A stretch of DNA of 64,000 bases from Chloroflexota bacterium (GTDB lineage: Bacteria > Chloroflexota > Anaerolineae > Anaerolineales > Villigracilaceae): positions 62,001-126,000 of the forward strand of contig JACAEM010000038.1 in assembly GCA_013388855.1 (NCBI GenBank), written 5' to 3'. The notes beneath the pieces were generated by a model that ran no database searches, was not told the DNA's origin, and worked only from the letters and a program-made list of their open reading frames with translations. Below, piece after piece: positions 51,914-61,378 of this stretch; the stretch's first letter is position 1, and each line of letters starts with the position of its first letter. The translations under genes were made by a program, and so were the position numbers.

Positions 51914-54834
51914 ATGATAAATTTACCAGTGCACATCAGGAAGATGCAGAATTCGTAGAAAAATTGAACGCACTTTCCGAGCAGACAAACCCGGACCCGC
52001 GCTTTGCAAACGAACTTGAGCGTCAGCTAAAAGCCGCGCACAAACCGCGAACCATCTGGTGGATACCGCAGACCAATTCGATCCTCCCATCGCTGGGATG
52101 GGTCGTATTGGTTGTTGCCGCAGGCTTTCTGCTGAACTGGAGCATCCGCAATTTGATCCCAACACATCAGCCGGCATCCGGCGGCACCCCGGAAGGATAC
52201 ATTTGTCCCGTCACGCAACCTAATACGTTTTTTCCTCCCGGGGAAACGACTGGCCCTGAAAATGCCATTGGCAATGACCAGATCATCGTTGAATACTGGA
52301 AAAATGGAACGGACTCCCTGCTCACTGAAAACCCGGCTGACAATTCCTTTCGCTGGGAAGTGTGGTGGTGGAGAAACGTCACCGGCGCATTGGATATTGA
52401 AGGACGTCGCATCGATGCCGAATCTGAATCGTTGCATGTCGAATTTGCGGATAGTACAGGCGATACTGGTCCGCAGAAAACAATCCTGATCTTCCCATCC
52501 CCCGGCTGTTGGGAGGTGACCGGTCGTGCCGGTGATGCGTCCCTGACCTTCGTGTTTGAGGTCGCGTCAAGGCAGACAATTCCCACACCAGAAGCGGTCA
52601 TCGAAACCAACACAACGCCTACCCCCCACTCCGGCGGCTACGACTGGCGTAACACGAAGCTATATCTCTCCGTCCCTCTACCTCAAACGCCCTCGGATGC
52701 AAAGTTGTTCACAGTAAAGAATGAACAACCCGTTAGCATCGAAACGGCTAAAGCAATGGCGGCTCAATTCGGGATACAGGGCGTCGTTTACGAAACACCG
52801 AGTCCTCTGTCTGGTAATCTTGGTTATCTCGTCACAGACGGAAAACAAAGGCTGTATATCCAGTCAGACATCAACTTCAGCTATTACGCTGATTATGGCA
52901 CGTATCACTTCATGAGTGGCGGAAAGAACATCACCGACGAGCAGGCTGCGGCAGTCATTGAGGCGTTCATGCAATCGCATGGGCTTAACTTCCCATACCG
53001 CATCGAGAACCCTCACACAAATCCCGGCATGTACTATGTCCTGCCGCTTACACAGGATGGCTTGCGCATCCAATTTGACTACAATATGCCTTCGCGGATC
53101 GAGATCACCATTGACGAGAACGGGCAGGTCATCTTGTTGGCTTCCTACCGCATCGAGTTTGATACGCTGGATGGCGAGTATGGCATCATTTCCGCCGAGG
53201 AGGCATTTCAACAGGTACTTGACCAATCAGACACGATACAGAACGGCGTATTGGAGATCATGCGCTCCGGCGGCGGGACATCCGATCCCGGTTTCTGGTC
53301 GCGCACCCATCCTGATAACGAGACCATCACGATTTACGGCCAGCCTCTCATATACCCGGCAGCGGAGGCAGGTAGAGCGCCATTCATCAGCATCGGTCAA
53401 TTCACCGCCACTGGAAATGTTGCCGGTATCGAAAACGTGGAATATACCACCTACATCGAAGCAACCGGACAATTCATCGATGAAAATGGAATCCGCAAAT
53501 TCAACGTGGACACCTGGCAGGTCACGACTGCTCCAGAAGCCTACCTCTCCGGCTCTTTGCGCCGCGAAGGTGGACAGATCATACTGACCGCCGATGATGG
53601 AAGCGGCGAGTATGTGATCGAAGACGCGCCCGCCGACCTGCCACTCAATACCACCATTCCCGACGACTACCTCGCAGTCCACGGCTTCATGGCGGGAGGT
53701 GAATTGGTCTGGGATTCCATCCAATTTTATCCCAGCGGCTCGGCGGGAGGCGGCGGAGGCGGGGGTGGCAATGGCTTTTATCAACTCAACCTGAGCGGAA
53801 CACCCGTCCCGTTCCCCAGCTCAACAACTACTCCTGAAATCGGTCAAGGGCAGGACAATTACACTGTACAAGATGGGGATACGCTCAATTCCATCGCTGC
53901 GAGCTTCGGAGTCACCGTTGAAGCACTGATGGAAGCGAACGGTATTGACGATCCCGGCATGATCTACATCGACCAAAGACTCATCATCCCCGGCATGGAG
54001 CCAGTCCAGACAGTCACTGTTGGACAGCGGCTGGAAGGCATGCGGGGTATCTTCCAGGTCAACATTTACAGGCAATCTGATGGGAGCGAACGCGTAGAAT
54101 ACGGCTTCTTCGATCTCAACGCAAATAATCCTGCCTACTACCTTCTGGAAGGCGCAGACCTGCAAAATTTGCAAAGCTATCACAACCTGCCGCTCGACAT
54201 CTGGGGCGAAGTTAGCGCATTCGACCAGTTTGGGAAGCCCATCGTGCGGGTGGAACGCCATGAAATCCCGTTCCCTGACCTGCAATTCAAGATCATGCAA
54301 GGGAAGCAGAAGCAGGCACAGGTGGATGGCGAACCGGCGCTTCTTTTCACCAGTTCCGATGGAACCACCTACATCCAATTGACACCTATCGGCACCCTTG
54401 CAGACCTTCACTCCCTGATGGGCAGCGAAGGCGACGAGGTCATCATGGAAACGCTGGCGATCCCCGGCGAATCGGTTGGAGGGTATCCGGGGCTTCGCGT
54501 CTTCAGCAGCGCAATGGCAGTCAACCCGAAGGACGGTCAAAGCGCAGAAATGACGATTACGGCGAATCAGCCCAGCATCATGGAAGAAGCGCCGTCCAAT
54601 CCTGATGCATACGTCCCGCCTGCCGCGACCATCGAAGTGGTGGAACTGGTCTATTACGTCCCTGACCCCGCATACAGCAATTCCAACCCAAACAGCGGCA
54701 GTGTCCAATACATCCAACCGGCTTGGCGCTTCTACGGTCACTATAGCAACGGGGACGAGTTCGAATTCCTCGTGCAAGCGCTCAAAAAGGAATTTTTACT
54801 CCCCGAACTGGCGCCATACCGGTCGCCGGGATAA
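51910..54834 (+). CDS. Giant anti-sigma-like membrane protein with LysM domain
   Basis: 974 residues. A short cytoplasmic part (1-57; no zinc-binding anti-sigma Cys-His motif) is followed by one membrane helix (about 60-80; 'LGWVVLVVAAGFLLNWSI') and about 890 residues outside the cell. The outer part has Thr/Pro-rich spacers, repeated beta-rich units including 'ITDEQAAAVIEAFMQ', a Gly-rich run (about 612-621) and a LysM domain (about 648-692; 'YTVQDGDTLNSIAASFGVTVEALMEANGIDD'). LysM binds peptidoglycan-type glycans. The gene overlaps the sigma gene by 4 bp. Position and topology suggest an anti-sigma factor that senses the cell wall; this is inference. Confidence 0.8.
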   Translation: MNDKFTSAHQEDAEFVEKLNALSEQTNPDPRFANELERQLKAAHKPRTIWWIPQTNSILPSLGWVVLVVAAGFLLNWSIRNLIPTHQPASGGTPEGYICPVTQPNTFFPPGETTGPENAIGNDQIIVEYWKNGTDSLLTENPADNSFRWEVWWWRNVTGALDIEGRRIDAESESLHVEFADSTGDTGPQKTILIFPSPGCWEVTGRAGDASLTFVFEVASRQTIPTPEAVIETNTTPTPHSGGYDWRNTKLYLSVPLPQTPSDAKLFTVKNEQPVSIETAKAMAAQFGIQGVVYETPSPLSGNLGYLVTDGKQRLYIQSDINFSYYADYGTYHFMSGGKNITDEQAAAVIEAFMQSHGLNFPYRIENPHTNPGMYYVLPLTQDGLRIQFDYNMPSRIEITIDENGQVILLASYRIEFDTLDGEYGIISAEEAFQQVLDQSDTIQNGVLEIMRSGGGTSDPGFWSRTHPDNETITIYGQPLIYPAAEAGRAPFISIGQFTATGNVAGIENVEYTTYIEATGQFIDENGIRKFNVDTWQVTTAPEAYLSGSLRREGGQIILTADDGSGEYVIEDAPADLPLNTTIPDDYLAVHGFMAGGELVWDSIQFYPSGSAGGGGGGGGNGFYQLNLSGTPVPFPSSTTTPEIGQGQDNYTVQDGDTLNSIAASFGVTVEALMEANGIDDPGMIYIDQRLIIPGMEPVQTVTVGQRLEGMRGIFQVNIYRQSDGSERVEYGFFDLNANNPAYYLLEGADLQNLQSYHNLPLDIWGEVSAFDQFGKPIVRVERHEIPFPDLQFKIMQGKQKQAQVDGEPALLFTSSDGTTYIQLTPIGTLADLHSLMGSEGDEVIMETLAIPGESVGGYPGLRVFSSAMAVNPKDGQSAEMTITANQPSIMEEAPSNPDAYVPPAATIEVVELVYYVPDPAYSNSNPNSGSVQYIQPAWRFYGHYSNGDEFEFLVQALKKEFLLPELAPYRSPG

Positions 54835-54842
54835 TCAAGAAA

Positions 54843-54877
54843 TACATACCGCCATCACACCGATGGCGGCATGTATT
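54843..54877 (+). terminator. Terminator after the anti-sigma gene
   Basis: CCGCCATC (54850-54857) pairs with GATGGCGG (54863-54870), and ATACAT/ATGTAT extends the stem. Confidence 0.75.
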
Positions 54878-54898
54878 TAACTGTATAATACAGTTAAC
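54878..54898 (+). promoter_or_regulatory. 21-bp palindromic operator over the -10 box
   Basis: TTAACTGTA and TACAGTTAA are perfect 9-bp arms around TAA. The -10 box TATAAT (54885-54890) is inside. The FAD subunit gene starts at 54919 with GTGGAGGT. The palindrome lies on the core promoter, where a repressor would work. Confidence 0.65.
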
Positions 54899-54918
54899 TC
54901 CCGTGGAGGTTTATTCCC

Positions 54919-55665
54919 ATGATCACTGCCTATCATCGTCCTCAAACGCTGGATGAAGCCCTGACTCTCCTCACTCGACCGAATGTCCTGCCCCTTGGCG
55001 GCGGCACGCTTCTCTCCAAGCCGACGGCTGAGTCCATTGAAGTGGCGGACCTGCAAGCCCTTGGACTGGATACCGTCAAAAAGAATGGCAATACTCTCGA
55101 ACTTGGCGCGGCGCTCACACTGCAATCCCTGCTCGAATCGGAACATTGCCCGCCCGCCTTGAAATCCGCGTTAAAACTGGAAGCGCCGCTCAATATCCGC
55201 AACTCTGCCACCCTCGCCGGAACATTGATCGCGTGTGATGGGCGCTCCACCTTCGCAAGCGTTTTGCTGGCATTGGACGCAAAACTCACAGTCACCAGCA
55301 AACAGAACGGAGAGGAAACCCTCAACATTGGGGATCTGCTCCCTTTGCGCGAACAAGTGCGCGGCAAGCTCATCACGAAGATTGTGATCCCGCTCACTGT
55401 GAAGCTCGCTTTCGATTACGTTTCCAGAACCCCTGCCGACAAGCCCATCGTCTGCGCTGCGCTCGCGCAATGGAATTCCGGTCGAACGCGCCTCGCACTG
55501 GGTGGTTATGGCAAGAGTCCCATCCTAGCCATGGATGGCACCGAAGCCGAAGGAATTGAGTCCGCCGTAAAGAACGCTTTCCACGAAGCGAACGACGAAT
55601 GGGCGTCGGCGGAATATCGCATGGATGCCGCCGCAACGCTGGTAAAGAGGTGTCTGGCGTCCTGA
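54919..55665 (+). CDS. FAD-binding subunit of xanthine dehydrogenase family
   Basis: 248 residues of a CoxM/XdhB-type FAD subunit. 'VLPLGGGTLLSKP' is the first FAD contact (usually PAGGTDL) and 'APLNIRNSATLAGTLIACDGRSTF' the second. The C-terminal domain is short. Partner subunits carrying FeS and molybdopterin lie at 61375 onward, 5.7 kb away and separated by unrelated genes. Its promoter has a 21-bp palindrome, so it is probably inducible. Substrate unknown. Confidence 0.85.
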   Translation: MITAYHRPQTLDEALTLLTRPNVLPLGGGTLLSKPTAESIEVADLQALGLDTVKKNGNTLELGAALTLQSLLESEHCPPALKSALKLEAPLNIRNSATLAGTLIACDGRSTFASVLLALDAKLTVTSKQNGEETLNIGDLLPLREQVRGKLITKIVIPLTVKLAFDYVSRTPADKPIVCAALAQWNSGRTRLALGGYGKSPILAMDGTEAEGIESAVKNAFHEANDEWASAEYRMDAAATLVKRCLAS

Positions 55666-55672
55666 TACATCG

Positions 55673-55678
55673 TATAAT
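55673..55678 (+). promoter_or_regulatory. -10 box of the CAP-LysM gene, leaderless
   Basis: TATAAT is 6 nt before ATG 55685. Confidence 0.65.
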
Positions 55679-55684
55679 TATTAG

Positions 55685-57061
55685 ATGCGTTTCCTTAGAT
55701 TATGCCTGTTCATTGTCCTCGGAATGGGTATATTTCATCACCCACAAGCCGTCCAGGCAAATGACATTCAATCCGCCCCATCCTACCAGGTCAGCGCGTA
55801 TGATTTGATCATTGCGATGAACATTTTGCGCGTTTCGTATGGGCTCCCGGCATTGACGGAAGACCCCATTGTGAATGCCGTCGCCCAATCCACGGCGGCG
55901 ACCATGGCCGCCAACAATATGTCCTGGCATATTGGCAATGTGCGCGGCCGGCTGGCGGCTGCGGGATACGGCAATGGCGGCACCGTGTGGGCAACGGAAA
56001 ATTTTGCAATGAGCAGTGGAGGCATGGGCATCGATGAGATCATGGCGGTCTGGGCAGACCCGGACCATATGCGCCCGGCGGTCGAGCCGGCTTATTGTCA
56101 CGTAGGGGCGGGTGTCGCTGAAGCGAACGGAAGAATCTATTATGTCCTGCAGGCGGCGTACGTTTCCGGGCAGGAGTGCGGAAGTTCATCGCCTTCATCA
56201 GGGCTCACCCCACAAGCGGGCGCATCCAATCCAATATCGCAGTTGATCATACCGGTAAAGATCGCCACACCGGATGCAAACGGCAAGGTCTATCATGTCG
56301 TCCAGGCAGGTCAATCCTTCTGGTCCATCGCAATTGCCTACCAGATCACCATCCAGGACCTGGAAACCTGGAACAATCTCTCCCGCACGGCGCCATTGCA
56401 GGCTGGTCAGCGTTTATTCATTCCCGATAAGAACACGGAAGGCTATGCCACGCCGACGCCGTTCGGAATGATCGTCCCCTCATCCCCGGATGCAGAAGGC
56501 AGGATCGTCCACGAAGTTCAAGCATATCAGGCATTGATCACCATTGCCGAAGCGTATCATGTTTCTGTGGATCAGATACTGACATTGAATGGACTTCAAG
56601 CGGACTGGCCTCTGCAAATCGGGCAAAAACTTGTGATCTCCCCGGGCAATACCACCCCCAGCCCGACATTAAGCCCTCTACAGCAACTTACTCCGGAGGC
56701 GGACGGTAACTATTACCATACAGTCCAGAGCGGTGAGACGCTCTCATGGATCGCCGATTTATACGATGTGCCGCTTTCAGACCTGATGACCTGGAACGGA
56801 CTCACTAACACCTCTGTCATTCGCCCCGAACAAAAATTACTTCTTCTGGTCACCCCACCTGCAACACCGAGCGCTACACAGACTCAGATTCCCACAACCA
56901 CCTCGTCCCTTTCTCCATCCATCACTCCACAGCCGCCGACAGGAACTCCAGCCGTCGTTGCAACAGAATCCCCTCCGAGATTTGGACTGGGTCTTATCTT
57001 GGGTGTGGCCGCAATTGTGATTGGTGGATTGCTCTGGTGGAGATTTTCGCGCAAGAGGTAG
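55685..57061 (+). CDS. CAP-domain protein with three LysM repeats
   Basis: 458 residues: signal peptide about 1-27, CAP/SCP domain about 38-155 ('NILRVSYGLPALTEDPIVNAVAQ', 'HIGNVRGRLAAAGYG'), LysM repeats near 198-243, 275-318 and 345-390 ('YHVVQAGQSFWSIAIAYQ', 'HEVQAYQALITIAEAYH', 'HTVQSGETLSWIADLYD'), a Thr/Pro-rich stretch and a C-terminal membrane helix ending in Arg-Lys-Arg ('LILGVAAIVIGGLLWWRFSRKR'). It is an envelope protein that binds glycan and is anchored at its C-terminus. The YkwD-like CAP domain may act on the cell wall, but no enzymatic function is established. Confidence 0.87.
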   Translation: MRFLRLCLFIVLGMGIFHHPQAVQANDIQSAPSYQVSAYDLIIAMNILRVSYGLPALTEDPIVNAVAQSTAATMAANNMSWHIGNVRGRLAAAGYGNGGTVWATENFAMSSGGMGIDEIMAVWADPDHMRPAVEPAYCHVGAGVAEANGRIYYVLQAAYVSGQECGSSSPSSGLTPQAGASNPISQLIIPVKIATPDANGKVYHVVQAGQSFWSIAIAYQITIQDLETWNNLSRTAPLQAGQRLFIPDKNTEGYATPTPFGMIVPSSPDAEGRIVHEVQAYQALITIAEAYHVSVDQILTLNGLQADWPLQIGQKLVISPGNTTPSPTLSPLQQLTPEADGNYYHTVQSGETLSWIADLYDVPLSDLMTWNGLTNTSVIRPEQKLLLLVTPPATPSATQTQIPTTTSSLSPSITPQPPTGTPAVVATESPPRFGLGLILGVAAIVIGGLLWWRFSRKR

Positions 57062-57109
57062 TCTTTCCATGACTGCCGGAAAATTGGACACAGAAGCGCC
57101 TACCCTGCT

Positions 57110-58203
<1,094 letters not shown>

Positions 58204-58213
58204 AGAGGAGAAA

Positions 58214-61123
58214 ATGACTAAAACATTCAATCTGGTACGAGAGGAAAATATTCCTGAACTGAACTCGGTCGCAAAATTATATGTGCACAAGCGCACGGGC
58301 GCGCGGCTGCTTTCGGTCATCAACGATGACGAGAACAAAGTGTTCAGCATCAACTTCCGCACCACGCCAAAAGACTCGACCGGTGTGGCGCACATCCTGG
58401 AACACTCGGTATTGAACGGCTCGCAAAAATACCCGGTCAAGGAGCCTTTCGTGGAATTGCTCAAGGGTTCACTGGCGACCTTCGTCAATGCGTTTACCTT
58501 CCCCGACAAGACTTGTTATCCGGTGGCGAGCCAGAACGTGCAGGATTTCTACAACCTGATCGATGTGTACATGGACGCGGTATTGCATCCGCTCATCAGC
58601 GAGCAGACGCTGATGCAGGAAGGCTGGCATTACGAGATCAACGATCCCGGCGAACCGCTCACCTACAAGGGCGTAGTCTTCAACGAAATGAAGGGTGCGT
58701 ACTCGTCACCTGACGGCGTGCTCGAGACGCGGATCTTCGAGTCGCTTTTCCCCAAACATATCTACGGGGTCGATTCCGGCGGCGATCCGCGTCACATCCC
58801 TGATCTGACCTATGAGAATTTCAGGAATTTCTGGGAGACCTATTATCATCCGTCCAACTCATTCATTTTCTTTTACGGCAACGATGACCCTGAATACCGT
58901 CTGAAACTTATGGATGGTTACCTCAAGCCGTACAAAAAGAAAAAAGTGAAATCAATCGTTCCGCTTGCCAAACCGTTCAAACGCGCCAAGAAGGTTGAAT
59001 ACCCATACGACTCGGGAGACGACAAGGGCATCGAAAAGAAAAATTATCTCGTCGTCAACTGGAAGCTGCCCGACACATCGGATGCCGTGCTCAATTTCAG
59101 CTTCCGCATTCTCGGTCACATTCTGATCGGCACCCCCGCATCCCCGCTCAAAAAGGCATTACTCGATTCGGGTCTCGGCGAAGACCTGGCGGGCATCGGT
59201 ATGGAAACAGAATTGCGTCACATCGTATTCTCGACCGGTCTCAAAGGCACACGCAAACGCCACGCAAAGAAGATCGAGAAACTGATCTTCGACACGCTCG
59301 AGTCGCTCGTCCGCGACGGCATCGACCCCGACATGATCGCGGCTTCGATGAACACCGTCGAGTTCCGCCTGCGCGAGAACAACACCGGTTCGTATCCCGT
59401 CGGTATCGCCCTCATGCGCCGCGTGCTGACCACCTGGATCCACGACGAAGACCCGTTCAAATTGCTTGCCTTCGAAGAGCCGCTCAATGCCATTAAAGCC
59501 AAGCTGGCGAACGATAACCGCTACTTCGAGAAATTGATCCAGACCCATCTGCTGGAAAACATCCACCGGACGACTCTGCGCCTCACCCCGGACCCGGAAC
59601 TGGGTCGCCGTTTCGACGAGGACGAGAAAGCCCGGTTGGCGAAGATTCGCGCGTCGCTGAACGAGACTCAAATCTCGGAACTGATCGAAAACACCAGAAA
59701 ACTCAAACTCAGGCAGGAAACTCCCGACTCGCCGGAAGCATTGGAAAGCCTGCCGGTTCTCAAATTGCAAGACTTGGAAAAGGAGAGCCGAAATATTCCG
59801 ATTGATGTTTTGACCATTCAAGAGACACCCGTGTTGTATCACGACCTGTTCACGAACGGGATCGTGTATCTCGATCTCGGCTTTGACCTGCACACGCTCC
59901 CCAAGGAACTCATCCCGCTGACCGAGATCTTCGGGCGCGCGCTGTTCGAAATGGGAACCGAGACCGAAGACTATGTCAAGCTTGCACAGCGGATCGGGAA
60001 AAGCACGGGCGGAATCCACGCCGATGCGGTCAGCGCGTCAGCCTTCGGGTCACGCGAGAACGTGCTCAAGTTGTTCGTGCGCGGCAAAGCGACGGTGAGT
60101 CAAGCCGGTGAGATGTTGAACATCATCCGGGACATCCTGCTTAAAACAAATTTCGATAACCGCAAACGTCTTAAGCAGATCGTACTGGAGGAAAAAGCCG
60201 GATTGGAATCCGGATTGGTACCGGGCGGTCACAGTTTTGTGAACATGCGTCTGCGCGCGCAGTTTGGCGAATCCGGCTGGGCAATGGACGAAATGAAGGG
60301 CATCGGTTACCTATTTGCCCTGCGTCAACTCGCCGAAGACATCGACAAAAAGTGGAAGTCTGTACTGAAGAAACTTGAGACCATGCGTGACCTGCTGATC
60401 AACCGCCGGGCGCTGATCTGCAATGTGACGCTCGACTCTGCGAACTGGAGAACCATCCAGCCGCAGTTCGACTCCTTCCTTTCGGCGTTGCCGTCAAAGG
60501 ATGCCAAACTGCAAAAATATGACATCCAGCCTTTTGCCAAAAAGGAAGGGTTGACGATCCCTGCGCAGGTCAATTACGTGGGAAAGGGCGCGAACCTGTA
60601 CGACTTGGGTTATCAGCACGATGGCTCGGCGGAAGTCATCGTCGGTTATCTGCGTATGGCGTACCTGTGGGAAAAAATCCGTGTACAAGGCGGCGCGTAC
60701 GGTGCGTTCGCGGCATTCGATGACCGCTCAGGCGTGTTTACCTTCCTTTCTTACCGCGACCCAAACATCGCCAATACAATTGCCGCCTATGATAAAGCCG
60801 CTGATTTCCTCAAGCATCTCGACTCCTCGCGCCTCACGGAAAACGAATTGACCAAAGCCATCATCGCCGCCATCGGCGATCTGGATGCCTATCAACTGCC
60901 CGATGCCAAGGGCTATACTTCCATGATGCGCCATCTCACCGGTCGCACGGATGAAATGCGGCAAAAGATCCGCGACGAAGTGCTCTCCACCAACGGAGAA
61001 GATTTCATTGCTTTCGGAGAAGTGCTCGAAAAAGTGGCACAATCCAACTCTGTGGCAGTACTTGGGGCGCAGAGTGCGATCGAGTCAGCAAACGTTGGAT
61101 TGGAAGTGGTGAAGGTGTTATGA
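58214..61123 (+). CDS. M16C metallopeptidase (PreP/presequence protease-like)
   Basis: 969 residues. Inverted zinc motif HxxEH in 'GVAHILEHSVLNGSQKYPVKEPFVELLKGSLATFVNAFTFPDKT', with the distal Glu region downstream ('GVVFNEMKGAYSSPDGVLE'). The C-terminal half contains the inactive M16 repeats and 'IRVQGGAYGAFAAFDDRSGVFTFLSYRDPN'. Length and order fit the PreP/CymA-type peptidases that clear small peptides. AGAGGAGAAA precedes ATG 58214. Confidence 0.93.
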   Translation: MTKTFNLVREENIPELNSVAKLYVHKRTGARLLSVINDDENKVFSINFRTTPKDSTGVAHILEHSVLNGSQKYPVKEPFVELLKGSLATFVNAFTFPDKTCYPVASQNVQDFYNLIDVYMDAVLHPLISEQTLMQEGWHYEINDPGEPLTYKGVVFNEMKGAYSSPDGVLETRIFESLFPKHIYGVDSGGDPRHIPDLTYENFRNFWETYYHPSNSFIFFYGNDDPEYRLKLMDGYLKPYKKKKVKSIVPLAKPFKRAKKVEYPYDSGDDKGIEKKNYLVVNWKLPDTSDAVLNFSFRILGHILIGTPASPLKKALLDSGLGEDLAGIGMETELRHIVFSTGLKGTRKRHAKKIEKLIFDTLESLVRDGIDPDMIAASMNTVEFRLRENNTGSYPVGIALMRRVLTTWIHDEDPFKLLAFEEPLNAIKAKLANDNRYFEKLIQTHLLENIHRTTLRLTPDPELGRRFDEDEKARLAKIRASLNETQISELIENTRKLKLRQETPDSPEALESLPVLKLQDLEKESRNIPIDVLTIQETPVLYHDLFTNGIVYLDLGFDLHTLPKELIPLTEIFGRALFEMGTETEDYVKLAQRIGKSTGGIHADAVSASAFGSRENVLKLFVRGKATVSQAGEMLNIIRDILLKTNFDNRKRLKQIVLEEKAGLESGLVPGGHSFVNMRLRAQFGESGWAMDEMKGIGYLFALRQLAEDIDKKWKSVLKKLETMRDLLINRRALICNVTLDSANWRTIQPQFDSFLSALPSKDAKLQKYDIQPFAKKEGLTIPAQVNYVGKGANLYDLGYQHDGSAEVIVGYLRMAYLWEKIRVQGGAYGAFAAFDDRSGVFTFLSYRDPNIANTIAAYDKAADFLKHLDSSRLTENELTKAIIAAIGDLDAYQLPDAKGYTSMMRHLTGRTDEMRQKIRDEVLSTNGEDFIAFGEVLEKVAQSNSVAVLGAQSAIESANVGLEVVKVL

Positions 61124-61128
61124 ACCAT

Positions 61129-61160
61129 CTCCCTTTCCGGGAGAGGACCGGGTGAGGGTC
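61129..61160. repeat. Palindromic repeat, copy 3 (inverted orientation)
   Basis: CTCCC-TTTCC-GGGAGAGG and GGGTGAGGG are the same blocks as in 26380-26427, read in the opposite direction. It begins 6 bp after the M16 stop and ends 11 bp before the DUF559 remnant. Confidence 0.8.
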
Positions 61161-61171
61161 CATTTGCCAAT

Positions 61172-61378
61172 ATGGAAGCCGCCAGAACTGAATATCTTGA
61201 ATCGATTGGACGCAAGGTGATTCGATTTACAAATGAGGATGTTCGGTTTAATATCAATGCAGTGGTACAAGAGATAAAAGATGCTTGTGAACGATTAAGA
61301 CAAGAACGAAATTTTCGAGGGAGCGCCCCTCACCCTAACCCTTTCCCCACTGGGGAGAGGGAAATGGAGACCATATGA
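61172..61378 (+). pseudogene. DUF559 endonuclease-like C-terminal remnant
   Basis: The 68-residue frame begins M-E-A-A-R-T-E-Y-L-E-S-I-G-R-K-V-I-R-F-T, matching the last third of DUF559 (Vsr-like) nucleases ('R..YLE..GY.VIRF.N.DV..NI..V...I'), but the N-terminal catalytic part is missing. Its tail 'GSAPHPNPFPTGERE' is the translated copy of the palindromic repeat. It overlaps the next gene by 4 bp (ATGA). The start at 61172 is not supported by a good ribosome binding site. Confidence 0.7.
61326..61363. repeat. Palindromic repeat, copy 4
   Basis: CCCCTCACCC...CTTTCCCCACTGGGGAGAGG carries one outer arm and both inner arms. It encodes A-P-H-P-N-P-F-P-T-G-E-R-E at the end of the DUF559 remnant and stops 11 bp before the next ATG (61375). 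Confidence 0.8.
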
